64,000 bases of DNA. It comes from Candidatus Puniceispirillum sp. GTDB taxonomy: Bacteria > Pseudomonadota > Alphaproteobacteria > Caedimonadales > UBA1908. Below, piece by piece: positions 8,805-17,899 of this stretch. The DNA is taken from NCBI GenBank assembly GCA_013822015.1, contig PNJU01000012.1, forward strand, positions 30,667 through 94,666, given 5' to 3'. The notes below the pieces were generated by a model, which had not been told where the DNA came from, made no database searches, and worked only from the letters and a program-made list of their open reading frames with translations. The position numbers and the translations under genes are program-made. How positions within the stretch are numbered: the first letter of the stretch is position 1; every line of letters begins with the position of its first letter.

Positions 8805-9422
8805 GTGACTCCCACCATTCATTTACACGCTTCAGATTTGCCCGAAGGCCTCGACTTGGGGCCTGTTGTGGCCATCGATACGGAGGCCATGGGCCTGAAT
8901 CCACATAGAGATCGCCTCTGTCTTGTCCAGCTTTCAAGCGGGGACGGTACATGTCATCTCGTCCAAATCCCCCAAGGACCTGTGAAAGCGCCTCGCTTAG
9001 CGGCACTCCTTGAGGATAAAAACGTCCTGAAACTCTTTCATTTTGCCCGCTTTGACGTGGCTATTCTTCAGCACAACCTGGGTGTGCGCTGCGCCCCCGT
9101 TTACTGCACCAAAATCGCCTCCAAAATGACGCGTACCTTTATCGACCGCCAGGGTCTCAAGGACCTGTGCCGTGACCTTCTGGGCGTTGATATTTCAAAG
9201 ACGCAACAGTCCTCCGACTGGGGACAGAAAATCCTCACGCCCGAGCAACAGCTTTACGCCGCAACGGACGTGCTTCACCTCCACGCACTCAAGGAAAAGC
9301 TGGACGCCCTTCTGGCACGCGAAGGCCGAGTAGCGCTTGCACGCGCATGCTTTGACTTCCTGCCCACCTGCGCTGAGCTAGATATGGTGGGCTTTGAGGG
9401 CATGGCACTTTTCTCTCACTAA
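8805..9422 (+). CDS. rnd: Short RNase D-type 3'-5' exonuclease
   Basis: 205 residues comprising only the DEDDy exonuclease domain; the HRDC domains of the ~375-residue E. coli RNase D are absent, a form common in alphaproteobacteria. Catalytic residues are in place: D25 and E27 in AIDTEAMG, D84 in FHFARFDVAIL, and Y151/D155 in YAATDVLHL. The enzyme trims 3' ends of tRNA precursors and other small RNAs using two metal ions. The GTG start at 8805 is chosen because AAAAGGA lies about eight bases upstream. It begins 20 bases after tRNA-Leu, so the tRNA and an RNA-trimming nuclease may be co-transcribed. The 3' end overlaps the convergent HEAT-repeat gene by four bases. Confidence 0.88.
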   Translation: MTPTIHLHASDLPEGLDLGPVVAIDTEAMGLNPHRDRLCLVQLSSGDGTCHLVQIPQGPVKAPRLAALLEDKNVLKLFHFARFDVAILQHNLGVRCAPVYCTKIASKMTRTFIDRQGLKDLCRDLLGVDISKTQQSSDWGQKILTPEQQLYAATDVLHLHALKEKLDALLAREGRVALARACFDFLPTCAELDMVGFEGMALFSH

Positions 9423-11008
9423 GGCTTTTTTCGTAATCTCGCAAGGTATTGGGGCAGAGCGTCCCAAGCACTGCGTCCTTTGTCGCAAGGCTCACCCCCA
9501 GTGGTGCGCAGCGTAGTGAGGCGCGCCTCAATATCCCCCAGCAACTGCTGGTCCACGTGATATAAAGACAGCGTGTAGGACCTTTGCCACCACGCCTCAA
9601 AACGTTTCCAAGCGTGGGGGCGCAAGGCGTCGTCAGGACGCGCCAGCGCAAGAAGAATGCCTTCTAGCGCCTCCAAACCACCATACTGCACAAGGACAAA
9701 AAAGGCGCTTTGGGCCGTCTTGAGGGGCGCTTTCATCACAAGATCTTTAAGCTGCGGACGCAAATGACGGTGTTTTCTTGCCAAAATAAGCGCGCATGCG
9801 CGGCGTACCTTGGCACTTGTGTCCCCAAGTCCCTCAAGTAAACGTGCGTCCATCTCCAAGAGACCCCAGCGCGCACATGCTGTCAAAACCGCCGCACGCA
9901 CCCGTCCATTGGGGTGCGCCATAAAGGGCAAAAGAATCTCTGTGTCACCGGGCACCCCTTTTTGGGCAAGCCCCATCAAAGCGCCAGGAGAAGGAGGCGT
10001 CGCTTTTAAAACCGCTTGTCGGTAAAGGGAGGCTATGTCTGTTTCCCCAAGACGCGTCATCACAAAAGTGGCGTACTCTCGCACACCCCTGGCTGGGTCA
10101 AAGAGCGCCGCTTCGAAAAAGGGGCGCTTTTCTAAGAAGCGCGTCTCGGGAACGCGCCGAAGCGCCGTTAGCCTCACGCGGCTTGACGGATCACGCAGTA
10201 AATGCGTCACCCTCTGTAGCGACGTTTCATCTTGGGGCAGCTGGGTGAGTGCCCACACCCGCACAAGGGACTCGCGGCTGTGAAACGCTGCCTCAACCAC
10301 ATCTTGTTCAGGTCCAACCATGTGACACAAAAACAAACGCTCTTTTAAAGAACCAGTGTCCATGGCATTTATAAGATCCCCACGTCGCACTGGCTCACGC
10401 ATATGGGCCGCGATTTGCGCACGTATATGGGTCAGATCGCGCCGGCCCATATGCGCTAGTGCGCAAATCAGCCCTCCATAGGGCACAATGTCCTGTATCT
10501 GCAAGGTTGGCAAAAGAGATGCGAAGGCACGCTCAGCCTCAGCCTGCACCTCGCCCACCCAGTCATTCAAGCGCACCAAGATATAGGGGAATGCCTCTGG
10601 ATGGGGCATGCTCCCCATGCGCACAAGTGCCTTCTGACGGATGTATCCATTTTGATTCAGGCTCGCCAGCCCCAGGATGTGCACCGAAAGCTCTAGAGGC
10701 AGGCTCAGGGCGTCCGCGCGCTCCATAAGCGCTTCTGCTAGCAACCAATTGAAAGATGCATACAGGTTTGCCCCCTTGTCCCAGACGCCCTTTGAACACA
10801 AAAGGGTACGCACCAGCCTTGCGATCTCGTGGGCAAGGCCGTCCTGACAACGCAAAAGAAGGGGTGCCACGTACTGAAGGTCATACACGCACGCCTGGCG
10901 CGACAGCGCGTCAAGGGCGCGCCTTTGATCGTCCACTGTCGTCTTGCGCAAAAAACCAACCTTGGCCTCCAGCACCTTCATATAAGGCGCGATTGCGTCA
11001 TAAGGCAT
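9419..11008 (-). CDS. HEAT-repeat protein of unknown function
   Basis: 529 residues without signal peptide or membrane segment, so probably cytoplasmic. From about residue 120 it is a chain of paired helices with the Pro/Asp/Arg pattern of HEAT or PBS-lyase-type repeats, for example LLRDPSSRVRLTALRRVPE, LFDPARGVREYATFVMTRLGE and FMAHPNGRVRAAVLTACARW. Such solenoids serve as protein-binding scaffolds; no catalytic motif is visible. I prefer the ATG at 11008 (preceded by AGAGGG) over a TTG fifteen bases upstream that lies in the same frame. The gene is divergent from a secreted unknown and overlaps the RNase D gene tail to tail by four bases. Proteins with similar repeats are common, so homology alone will not give its function. 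Confidence 0.75.
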   Translation of the reverse strand: MPYDAIAPYMKVLEAKVGFLRKTTVDDQRRALDALSRQACVYDLQYVAPLLLRCQDGLAHEIARLVRTLLCSKGVWDKGANLYASFNWLLAEALMERADALSLPLELSVHILGLASLNQNGYIRQKALVRMGSMPHPEAFPYILVRLNDWVGEVQAEAERAFASLLPTLQIQDIVPYGGLICALAHMGRRDLTHIRAQIAAHMREPVRRGDLINAMDTGSLKERLFLCHMVGPEQDVVEAAFHSRESLVRVWALTQLPQDETSLQRVTHLLRDPSSRVRLTALRRVPETRFLEKRPFFEAALFDPARGVREYATFVMTRLGETDIASLYRQAVLKATPPSPGALMGLAQKGVPGDTEILLPFMAHPNGRVRAAVLTACARWGLLEMDARLLEGLGDTSAKVRRACALILARKHRHLRPQLKDLVMKAPLKTAQSAFFVLVQYGGLEALEGILLALARPDDALRPHAWKRFEAWWQRSYTLSLYHVDQQLLGDIEARLTTLRTTGGEPCDKGRSAWDALPQYLARLRKKP

Positions 11009-11141
11009 GCACCCTCTTTGCAACTCATTTTTTCATATGCACACTATAGTGGGAACACTTTCATTTGGGAACAAGGCTATCTGCAGGAAGCATGTAGGAA
11101 GGTGTGAGGGCGTGGAATATGCGGCAAAGATCCCACCCATA

Positions 11142-11155
11142 TTCTTTCGAAAGAA
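11142..11155. promoter_or_regulatory. Perfect 14-bp palindrome, possible operator
   Basis: TTCTTTCGAAAGAA is a perfect palindrome 25 bases upstream of the start codon at 11181, in the gap between two divergent genes. Its size and place suit a dimeric repressor site, but there is only one copy and no known consensus is recognised. Confidence 0.3.
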
Positions 11156-11180
11156 CATCATCATTTTTCAGGAGAACATC

Positions 11181-11999
11181 ATGATAAAATATTTTGTTTT
11201 TGCAAGCCTATTCGTACCCACGCCCCTTTTTGCCAGCGCCCAGGATGAAAGCGGCTGGGAGCATGTGAGGGCAGCAGTTGCACCGGAAAAACCTCTTCAG
11301 GTGGTCCTTGGCGCCATGCCCCATGAGTCACATATGCAGGGCGTTCACACAACAGGTCTGCGCATTTATGTAGACCTAGATACCGCGGGCGCAGGAAGAA
11401 GCGCGCCAGACGCACCTTTCATAAGAGCTGATTTTAACAAAATCAACTTTTGGCAACAGCTTGGAAAAGCGCTTCCACAAAGAGTAGACGCTATTTTGTG
11501 TGATGTGAGCGTCACAAAATTCATCGCGTGGGATCTTCCTATAATGCGTGAGATTTTGCGTGGCCCCCTCAAGTCAGGCGGCTCGGTTTATTTACCCAAT
11601 GTGCACTTTGCATCCGAAGCTCCAAAAATGCCTCAGTGGATCCATCAAAAGACAGGGGTGTCGGCTGACCAAACCCTTGAAGGCGTCGACCGTAAAACAC
11701 TTCCATGGTACTTTGGTCCGGATAAATTCAAAGAAGCATTTAAGCCATACGATATACCGACTTATGTTGTAAGGGGAAACGGGGGCACGCAAACTGCCAT
11801 CACGGACGGCGTGTGGTCCTCTACCCCCAACTATATCGTTGATGCGACCTTCCAGGCAGGAGGAAACTTAAGCCGTCTTGTAAGCGTTATCTTTTACCAT
11901 ATGGGATATGCGGGTTACCCGGACATTGGCCTTGCGTCCCGTGAAGGGTCTGGGGAAATGTTGCGTGGCTTTTCCTTCGTGAAGATCACAAAGAAATAG
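11181..11999 (+). CDS. Secreted protein of unknown function with a Rossmann-like stretch
   Basis: 272 residues. The ATG at 11181 is chosen over in-frame upstream ATGs because AGGAG stands seven bases before it and a signal peptide begins there (MIKYFVFASLFVPTPLFASA). The mature part contains GLRIYVDLDTAG, then a strand-helix pattern with FIRADFNKI, VDAILCDVSVTKF and a closing LKSGGSVYLPN. This order (glycine-containing strand 1, acidic strand 2, D-x-I-x-x-D strand 4, GG before strand 5) resembles a class I methyltransferase fold, though the usual G-x-G-x-G loop is weak. I do not recognise the family. A palindrome lies just upstream. Its 3' end abuts the convergent rpoN gene with no gap. Confidence 0.7.
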   Translation: MIKYFVFASLFVPTPLFASAQDESGWEHVRAAVAPEKPLQVVLGAMPHESHMQGVHTTGLRIYVDLDTAGAGRSAPDAPFIRADFNKINFWQQLGKALPQRVDAILCDVSVTKFIAWDLPIMREILRGPLKSGGSVYLPNVHFASEAPKMPQWIHQKTGVSADQTLEGVDRKTLPWYFGPDKFKEAFKPYDIPTYVVRGNGGTQTAITDGVWSSTPNYIVDATFQAGGNLSRLVSVIFYHMGYAGYPDIGLASREGSGEMLRGFSFVKITKK

Positions 12000-13433
12000 T
12001 TAGCTCGCCCTCGACAGCCGCGCCATCTCAAAGGCGCGCTTACGGTCATAGGACGAGGGAATCTTGAGAATCCGACGGTACTTGGAAATGGTGCGCCTGG
12101 CCACATCCACCCCAGCTTCAGCCATTTTTTGAACCAGCTGATCATCGGAGTACGGATCTTCGGGATTTTCCTCCTCCACAAGACGCACGAGTGTTTGTCG
12201 CACACTGGCCGCCGCAAGGGTTTCTGTATCTTGCATGCTGGCAACGGCGTGGGAGAAGAAAAGGCGCATTTCAAAGGTTCCGCGCGGCGTGCGCATGTAT
12301 TTGTTCTGCACCACCCGTGAAACGGTGCTTTCGTGGATGTCGAGGGTGCTTGCGACCTCCTTGAGGGTAAGGGGCACCAAGCGCATCACGCCTTCTCGCA
12401 AGAAATCTCCCTGGGTGCTGATGAGCACACTTGCAACCTTAAGGATGGTTTGGGCGCGTTGATCAAGGGCTTTGAGAAGCCAGTTGGCGCTGGACATACG
12501 CTCCTTTAAGTAACTTTGGATTTCGCGGCTTCCCTTTTCCCACACCCGCGCGTAGTAACCCGTATCGATGAGGACTTTGGGCAGGGTTGCCTCGTTAAAG
12601 CGCACGTCCCAGCGCTGGTCACCCTCGTGCCATGTCACAAAAAGATCTGGGATAAGGGCGCTGTCGTCTCCTTTGGAGAACGCCAGACCCGGCTTGGGAT
12701 CAAGGGTACGCAGGAGTTGTAAAAAACTTCCAAGCTCTTCCTTTGTGATTTTTGCCTTGCGTATGAGTTCCTCAACACGCCCTTCTCCCACAAGGGGCAA
12801 GTGCGCCAGAAACCGAGTCAGCTTTGGCGTCAGGGCTTGCCGCTCCGCCAGCTGCAGGCGTAAACACTCCGACACCGAGCGTGCAAAGACCCCCACGGGC
12901 TCAAAGCGCTGGACCTTCGCTAAAACCCCTTCAAGAAGGGGAAGGGGCGCACCCAGCGCACTTGCCAGATGCTCCAAAGGCGTTACAAAATATCCCGCCT
13001 CATCCAGATCCGCAATAAAGTGCGCGGCGATAAGCTTTTCCTGGGTATCACTCAAGCGCATATGGATTTGGCTTGTGAGGTGGGCAACGAGGGTCTCCCC
13101 TTGGGCCGTTGCACGCCCCTCAAGGCCATACTCATCGGTCTGCCGTGAGAATCCCCCAGCCCAGCGGTCTCCGTCGCTGTCATTTCCCCACAAATTTTCA
13201 TGGGTTTGGGAGGAAGGGTCTTCCCAATCTTCTTCGGAGGATTTTTCTTGCAAAGAAGGGGTGTCGTCCTGGGACCCTTCCAGCTCAAGCAATGGGTTTT
13301 CCATAAGCTCTTGGCCCAGATGCTGGGCCAAATCAAGATTACTAAGTGTCAAAAGATGAATCGCTTGCCTGAGCTGGGGCGTCAGGGCCAGAGATGTGAT
13401 TTGTTTTTGCTGTAGCTTTTGAGACAGCGCCAA
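12000..13433 (-). CDS. rpoN: RNA polymerase sigma-54 factor
   Basis: 477 residues, the usual length. It binds core polymerase and recognises -24/-12 promoters that need an AAA+ activator. Region I (about 1-50) is Gln/Leu-rich (LQQKQITSLALTPQLRQAIHLL), followed by an acidic region II. The core-binding part and the helix-turn-helix LKEVASTLDIHESTVSRVV (about 363-381) precede the C-terminal RpoN box ARRTISKYRR (about 445-454), which is intact. It follows lptB after 20 bases, the order seen in many proteobacteria. In alphaproteobacteria sigma-54 often controls flagellar genes; fliI/fliJ are in this window, but I saw no clear -24/-12 site there. Confidence 0.95.
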   Translation of the reverse strand: MALSQKLQQKQITSLALTPQLRQAIHLLTLSNLDLAQHLGQELMENPLLELEGSQDDTPSLQEKSSEEDWEDPSSQTHENLWGNDSDGDRWAGGFSRQTDEYGLEGRATAQGETLVAHLTSQIHMRLSDTQEKLIAAHFIADLDEAGYFVTPLEHLASALGAPLPLLEGVLAKVQRFEPVGVFARSVSECLRLQLAERQALTPKLTRFLAHLPLVGEGRVEELIRKAKITKEELGSFLQLLRTLDPKPGLAFSKGDDSALIPDLFVTWHEGDQRWDVRFNEATLPKVLIDTGYYARVWEKGSREIQSYLKERMSSANWLLKALDQRAQTILKVASVLISTQGDFLREGVMRLVPLTLKEVASTLDIHESTVSRVVQNKYMRTPRGTFEMRLFFSHAVASMQDTETLAAASVRQTLVRLVEEENPEDPYSDDQLVQKMAEAGVDVARRTISKYRRILKIPSSYDRKRAFEMARLSRAS

Positions 13434-13453
13434 CGCCCGCCCCCTTCTGCTTT

Positions 13454-14224
13454 TTATAAGCGGAAGTTCTCCCCTAAATACACGCGGCGCACGGTTTCAT
13501 CGGCCACGATTTCCTGGGGGGTACCTTCCATCAGAACCTTCCCTTCATTGATGATATAGGCTCTGTCGACAATATCAAGGGTCTCGCGCACGTTGTGGTC
13601 TGTAATCAGCACACCGATATCTTTTTCCTTCAGGTGACTGATGATGGCACGCACGTCATGGACCGCGATGGGGTCAATGCCGGCCAGCGGCTCATCAAGC
13701 AGCATAAAGTGCGGTTCTCCCGCCAAAGATCTGGCAATCTCCACGCGCCTTCGCTCACCACCAGACAGGGTCATGGCAGAGGAGCGGCGCACATGGGTCA
13801 GGGAAAATTCCTCCATGAGCTTTTCCAGGGCGTCTTCGCGCTTATCTTCATTGCCTTCAACCACCTCAAGAACAGCGCGAATATTATCCTCCACAGTGAG
13901 ACCTCTGAAGATGGAGGCCTCCTGAGGAAGATAACCAATGCCTAGGCGCGCCCGGCGGTACATGGGAAGTGAAGAAATGTCATAGCTGTCTAGAAAGATA
14001 TTGCCTTCGTCCGCCTTGATGAGCCCTGAGATCATGGAGAAAACCGTGGTTTTACCCGCACCGTTTGGGCCCAGTAAACCAACTGCCTCGCCGCGCTTGA
14101 CGCGCAGACACACATCACGCACAACGGGACGGTTGTGATAGGTCTTCATGAGATGCTTTGCTTCAAGGCCTCTGGCCTGGTTCAGCATGTCAAAATCAAA
14201 GGGGGTGGACGAGGCCTTAGGCAC
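13454..14224 (-). CDS. lptB: LPS export ABC transporter ATP-binding protein LptB
   Basis: 256 residues forming one ABC ATPase domain. Walker A is [12 protein letters not shown] (about 49-60), the signature is [15 protein letters not shown] and Walker B is [13 protein letters not shown], followed by the switch histidine in [11 protein letters not shown]. LptB powers extraction of lipopolysaccharide from the inner membrane with LptF/LptG and hands it to LptC and LptA. Its start overlaps the end of lptA by eight bases, so the two are translationally coupled. LptF, LptG and LptC are not in this window. Compared with LptB proteins of about 240 residues it has a short N-terminal extension. Confidence 0.95.
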   Translation of the reverse strand: MPKASSTPFDFDMLNQARGLEAKHLMKTYHNRPVVRDVCLRVKRGEAVGLLGPNGAGKTTVFSMISGLIKADEGNIFLDSYDISSLPMYRRARLGIGYLPQEASIFRGLTVEDNIRAVLEVVEGNEDKREDALEKLMEEFSLTHVRRSSAMTLSGGERRRVEIARSLAGEPHFMLLDEPLAGIDPIAVHDVRAIISHLKEKDIGVLITDHNVRETLDIVDRAYIINEGKVLMEGTPQEIVADETVRRVYLGENFRL

Positions 14225-15098
14225 CGCTATTGTCTTTCTTCTTCTGTGGGAGCAACAGTACCTTCACGCGGCCAGTGCTTCCCTGGTTTTGGGAAGGCCC
14301 CATTGTGGCAAGGGGAGCGGATTTGTCAACCCCCGTGGCCGGCAAAAGAAAGGAAACGCCTTGTTTCATGTCAAAACGTCCCCGCTCGCCTACCATTTGC
14401 CCTTGGCCTTTTTTCGTGAGCTTCACCCGGCCATTCAAAACCACCACTTCGTCGGCGTCGGTGTAAACGCCCGCATCGCCCTCGGCCATATCTTCAGGGG
14501 TCGACACAAAAACGTCGTGCCTGGCTTCTAAACGCTCAAGCTTGCGTTTGTCTTCTTTATCTTTTGTGAAATAGGCGTCCACCTCCTGCGCCTCAAGGAG
14601 CTTTTCCCCTTTCACAACCCGCACGTCGCCTCTGGCTTCTGCGTGGCCCGTTTGATCATAATACTCAAGGGAATCGCGCGCCCTCACGTGGGTGTCCCCC
14701 ATGGTCAGGAATAAATCTCCGCCCGTCATGGTCAAGTGGGAGGTGTCGACCAAAAAGTCAGCGTGGTTTGAGCGTGCTTCCTGGGTCTTTACAGTATTTG
14801 TCATGTGGACGCTGCCAATGGCCTCCAAGCGCTCAAGACCCTGTGGCTTCCCGCTCGCGTCCATGTGAAAATAGGCCTTCAAGGTATCGCAGGTCAGCTT
14901 TGTGTCCCCTTGGGTGACAACCACGTCACCTTTGGCGGTGCACACACGACCCTTTTGCTCGCATGTAATTCCGCTTTTTGCGTCAATCTCGATGGGAACA
15001 TTTTGTCCTGTCTCGTCCTTTGTGCTCAGCTCAAAGGCCTGTGCCTTTGGAAGGCACAAGGAACCCATGAACAGCAATGGCAAGAAGGACTTATGCAT
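14217..15098 (-). CDS. lptA: LptA/OstA-type periplasmic LPS transport protein
   Basis: 293 residues with a signal peptide ending near PKAQA (about 21). The mature part is a run of OstA-type beta repeats, seen as alternating blocks such as [28 protein letters not shown], a later [23 protein letters not shown] and a third [24 protein letters not shown]. LptA forms the periplasmic bridge that carries LPS to LptD. E. coli LptA is about 185 residues, so this protein holds roughly one extra repeat set; that length is frequent in alphaproteobacteria. Position immediately upstream of lptB and rpoN supports the call. It starts five bases after the PopZ-like gene ends. Confidence 0.88.
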   Translation of the reverse strand: MHKSFLPLLFMGSLCLPKAQAFELSTKDETGQNVPIEIDAKSGITCEQKGRVCTAKGDVVVTQGDTKLTCDTLKAYFHMDASGKPQGLERLEAIGSVHMTNTVKTQEARSNHADFLVDTSHLTMTGGDLFLTMGDTHVRARDSLEYYDQTGHAEARGDVRVVKGEKLLEAQEVDAYFTKDKEDKRKLERLEARHDVFVSTPEDMAEGDAGVYTDADEVVVLNGRVKLTKKGQGQMVGERGRFDMKQGVSFLLPATGVDKSAPLATMGPSQNQGSTGRVKVLLLPQKKKDNSGA

Positions 15099-15103
15099 GA
15101 TGC

Positions 15104-16060
15104 TTAACCCTTATGGTTGCCAAAACGTTGTTGCACGACCTTTTCGATTTGCTCCGTCACAATCCACTTCACAAGGGAAGGTAAATGGGCATCCAGCCAA
15201 TCCTTCAACATAGGACGCAACATATCTTGCATCAGGGCCTCAACGGTCTTTGAACCAATGCCCGTCTCTCCAGATGTCATACTGGGCGCAGAGGCAAAAC
15301 GGTCCGTGAGGGCCGCCAGCGCGTCGGAAGATGCCGCCAGTGTCTCTTGGGAAATGAGGTCCACAGCCTGGGCCATCTCTTGGGGGGTCTCGGGCGCGAA
15401 GGTTTCCTCAACGACAGCAGCTGGTGTGGGCGCCGCTGCAAACATATCGTCGATATCCTGGGCTGAGGCCTTTTCTTCTTGCACGGGCTGGGGTGCTGGC
15501 GCTTCCTCCTGTACAGTGGCCGCTGGCGCCGCTGCAAACATATCGTCGATATCCTGGGCTGAAGCCTCTACAGGCGCCGCCTCTGACGCAGGTGCTGCGT
15601 CAAAAATATCCTCCACAGCTTGTTGAGCAGCGTTTGTATCAGTCATGGGTGTTGCCTCCTGTTGGGGGGTGAAGGGAGAAAGCGCTGCAGACGGGGCCAC
15701 GCCTGCAGCGATTGCCGTCTCTTGCGCGTACGCTTGTTCTTGTGGCTCTTGGGCGGGCACTTCTTGAACAAGGGTTAAAATGGGCGCCCCTGGGGCCGGC
15801 GCACTGGGCGCGTAGCTCATTTCTTGGGGCTCAAGACTTGTCACGGAGCCGTCTTCATTAAGAAGCTGGGTCAGCTCAATGACCTTGCCCGTGGGCGCTT
15901 GGGGTGCGCCGTCAGGGTGAAGGGAAGCAATGGCCGGCCCCAGGGCCGTTTCAGCCCAGCGGCGCCCGCCACGGATATCCTCCTCAATGGTTTCCCGAAT
16001 AGAGGATAGGATCTCTTCCATGGACCGTTGATTCTCAGCAAATTGACCAGTCATTTTCAT
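15104..16060 (-). CDS. popZ: PopZ-family (DUF2497) polar organising protein
   Basis: 318 residues with the three-part plan of PopZ: a short conserved N-terminal helix (MEEILSSIRETIEEDIRGG, about 14-32), a long Pro/Ala/Glu-rich acidic disordered centre, and a conserved C-terminal oligomerisation region (VEALMQDMLRPMLKDWLDAHLP and VKWIVTEQIEKVVQQRF). In Caulobacter PopZ forms a polar hub that anchors ParB-centromere complexes and signalling proteins such as those of the CckA-DivK network, members of which are also in this window. The centre holds three copies of SAQDIDDMFAAAP or a close variant, two of them encoded by nearly identical 41-bp repeats. It lies between tolC and lptA on the same strand. 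The family call is firm; the polar role is by homology. Confidence 0.85.
   Translation of the reverse strand: MKMTGQFAENQRSMEEILSSIRETIEEDIRGGRRWAETALGPAIASLHPDGAPQAPTGKVIELTQLLNEDGSVTSLEPQEMSYAPSAPAPGAPILTLVQEVPAQEPQEQAYAQETAIAAGVAPSAALSPFTPQQEATPMTDTNAAQQAVEDIFDAAPASEAAPVEASAQDIDDMFAAAPAATVQEEAPAPQPVQEEKASAQDIDDMFAAAPTPAAVVEETFAPETPQEMAQAVDLISQETLAASSDALAALTDRFASAPSMTSGETGIGSKTVEALMQDMLRPMLKDWLDAHLPSLVKWIVTEQIEKVVQQRFGNHKG
15430..15566. repeat. Two 41-bp direct repeats inside popZ
   Basis: Copies at 15430-15470 and 15526-15566 differ at one base and are 96 bases apart, so they keep the reading frame. They encode the repeated AEASAQDIDDMFAAA motif of the disordered centre. Confidence 0.85.
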
Positions 16061-16071
16061 ATCCTCTTAAA

Positions 16072-17562
16072 TTAACGCTCGGGATCGTACCCGGTAAAGA
16101 TAAAGCCCTCCACATCCTTGGCATAGCTTTGGATGGGGTATGGAGACACAGGCAGTGCAAGGCCGGCGGCAGTAAGCTGCCCCAAGGACACGAGCATCTG
16201 AAACCCGGCTTGCAAATACCGGATGCGCGCCTGAAGCAAAGATGTCTCCACGGACAAGAGCGTGTTCTCGGCCGTCAACACGTCCAAAATTGTGCGCTCA
16301 CCCACGAGGGACTCTTGTTGCACGCCTTGAAGAGCAAGACGCGCGGCCTCTACGCCCTTTTCAAGCTCAGGAATCTGATCGCGGAAAGAGATCCATGACT
16401 CATAGGCTGAAACAGCGCTTTGACGCGTAGAGTCTTCCGTTGCACGCACGGTGATCTTTGCTTGGGTTGCTTGTTGCCTTGCTTGACGGAAGGTGGACCA
16501 ATCGCTGCCGCCACCGGCGGATCCCCCATAAAGGGGAATGCGCACCTGCACGCCAACGGAGGCCGTGTTTGAGCGCGCATCGGCAGCAGAGAAGCGGTTC
16601 ACTGTATCGGAGGTTATGTTGCGCCCTAAACTTCCTTGCAGGTCAACGCTAGGCAAAAGCGCGCCGCGCCGTACATCAATATTATGCTTGGCGGCTTGGG
16701 CCGCTAGCATGGCTTGTACCATGGCCGGCGCGTTCTTAAGGCTCAGATCCACAAAGTCTGTCTTGGCCTTTGGCACGGGAATAAAGTGGGTCACAGGCTC
16801 GGGCAAAGGCAAGTTTTTAGCCGGCTGTTCGCCGATGGCTGCAAAATAGGTCGCCTCGGCCGTGATAAGGTCTGCTTTGGCTGCAACCTCTTGGGCAAGG
16901 GCAGACGCATAATCACTGTTGGTCTGTTCAACATCCGTCAGTGTCAATTCGCCCACTTCCATACGGGCCCTGGTTTGCTCCAAAGTTTTGCGCTTCGTGT
17001 CCACATTTTTTTGTTGCAGTTCCAGGGTTGCACGCTTCAGGCAAAGATCCAAATAGGCCTGCACGGATGCAAACAATGTCTGCTGCTCAGTGTTCGTAAA
17101 TGACGCGACCCCTGCGGCAAAACTCGCACGCTGGCTTGCCACCCCCGCTTCAGTGCTGCCACCCGCATAAAGGTTTTGCGAGAGCACCAAGGAGGCAGCG
17201 TAGTTTGTTGAGTATGCGCGCGGCGGAATGGGCGTGCCAAAGGTTGTGACAGAAGAAACCTGTTGCTCAACCCCTTGACGTGTCCCTGAGCCATTTAAGA
17301 CCAATGTCGGACGCCATCCGGCCAGAGCCTGGGAAACACTTTCAGCCGCCGCGTATTGCCCGCGCACCGCCGCAAGAAGGCTGTTACTTGTGTTGTATGT
17401 ATTAATCAACGCCTTGTAAAAAGGGTGATCCATGGGCAAGTCGTGCCGGACATTTGTGACGACTCCAGTAGACACCTTGCTTTCCTTTTGGGCGAAGGAA
17501 AGCTGGGCCCAAGACATGGCAAGCGTTAGGCTTGCACAAAGTAAAAGGTGTTGTTTACGCAC
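16072..17562 (-). CDS. tolC: TolC-family outer membrane efflux protein
   Basis: 496 residues with a signal peptide ending near LSFAQ (about 25). Two OEP halves follow, each with long heptad-rich helices that form the periplasmic tunnel (for example LELQQKNVDTKRKTLEQTRARMEVGELTLTDVEQ in the first half and the VESLVGERTILDVLTAENTLL-type block in the second). The second half ends in the beta/helix region LQAGFQMLVSLGQLTAAGLALP. It forms a trimeric outer-membrane duct for type I secretion or RND/ABC efflux; the inner-membrane partner is not encoded here. In transcription order it follows the PIMT-like and rhodanese genes and precedes popZ, an arrangement known in alphaproteobacteria. Confidence 0.93.
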   Translation of the reverse strand: MRKQHLLLCASLTLAMSWAQLSFAQKESKVSTGVVTNVRHDLPMDHPFYKALINTYNTSNSLLAAVRGQYAAAESVSQALAGWRPTLVLNGSGTRQGVEQQVSSVTTFGTPIPPRAYSTNYAASLVLSQNLYAGGSTEAGVASQRASFAAGVASFTNTEQQTLFASVQAYLDLCLKRATLELQQKNVDTKRKTLEQTRARMEVGELTLTDVEQTNSDYASALAQEVAAKADLITAEATYFAAIGEQPAKNLPLPEPVTHFIPVPKAKTDFVDLSLKNAPAMVQAMLAAQAAKHNIDVRRGALLPSVDLQGSLGRNITSDTVNRFSAADARSNTASVGVQVRIPLYGGSAGGGSDWSTFRQARQQATQAKITVRATEDSTRQSAVSAYESWISFRDQIPELEKGVEAARLALQGVQQESLVGERTILDVLTAENTLLSVETSLLQARIRYLQAGFQMLVSLGQLTAAGLALPVSPYPIQSYAKDVEGFIFTGYDPER

Positions 17563-17584
17563 AAAAAACCTCTTTTCAAATTCA

Positions 17585-17899
17585 TCAATCCTGGGCGTCC
17601 AAATACGCGTCCCACGCGTTTATCCCGCCCTTTAAGTTTTTCACTCTAGCAAACCCAGCATCCTGAAGTAAATGGCACGCCATGGCCGATCTTCTTCCCG
17701 AGACACAAAGTGTGACAATATTGGCGCTTTTATCAAGGGTATCCATCTGCTCGAGGATCAAACCCAGGGGCATACTCAGAGCGCCGGCGAAGGGGCGAGA
17801 TGCTTGTTCCTCAACCTCACGCACATCAAGCACAACACAGGGCGTGGACGTGTGAAGCAATGCGTCAAGGGCACCGGCGTCAATTTCTTCAAGCTGCAT
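17585..17899 (-). CDS. Rhodanese-domain protein
   Basis: 104 residues, a single rhodanese domain with the N-terminal VVLDVREVEEQASRPFAGALSMPL and the active-site loop CVSGRRS carrying the catalytic cysteine. Such proteins carry persulfide sulfur from donors to acceptors in the cytoplasm. The ATG at 17899 is chosen because GGGAGG lies just upstream and longer in-frame starts would add a basic tail unlike the family. It overlaps the PIMT-like gene by 11 bases, so coupling is likely, and precedes tolC by 22 bases. The specific sulfur acceptor cannot be inferred. Confidence 0.88.
   Translation of the reverse strand: MQLEEIDAGALDALLHTSTPCVVLDVREVEEQASRPFAGALSMPLGLILEQMDTLDKSANIVTLCVSGRRSAMACHLLQDAGFARVKNLKGGINAWDAYLDAQD

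Noticed and set aside
12568-13359. 263-codon plus-strand ORF opposite rpoN
   Set aside because: Arg/Ser-rich translation with no family; rpoN on the other strand is complete.
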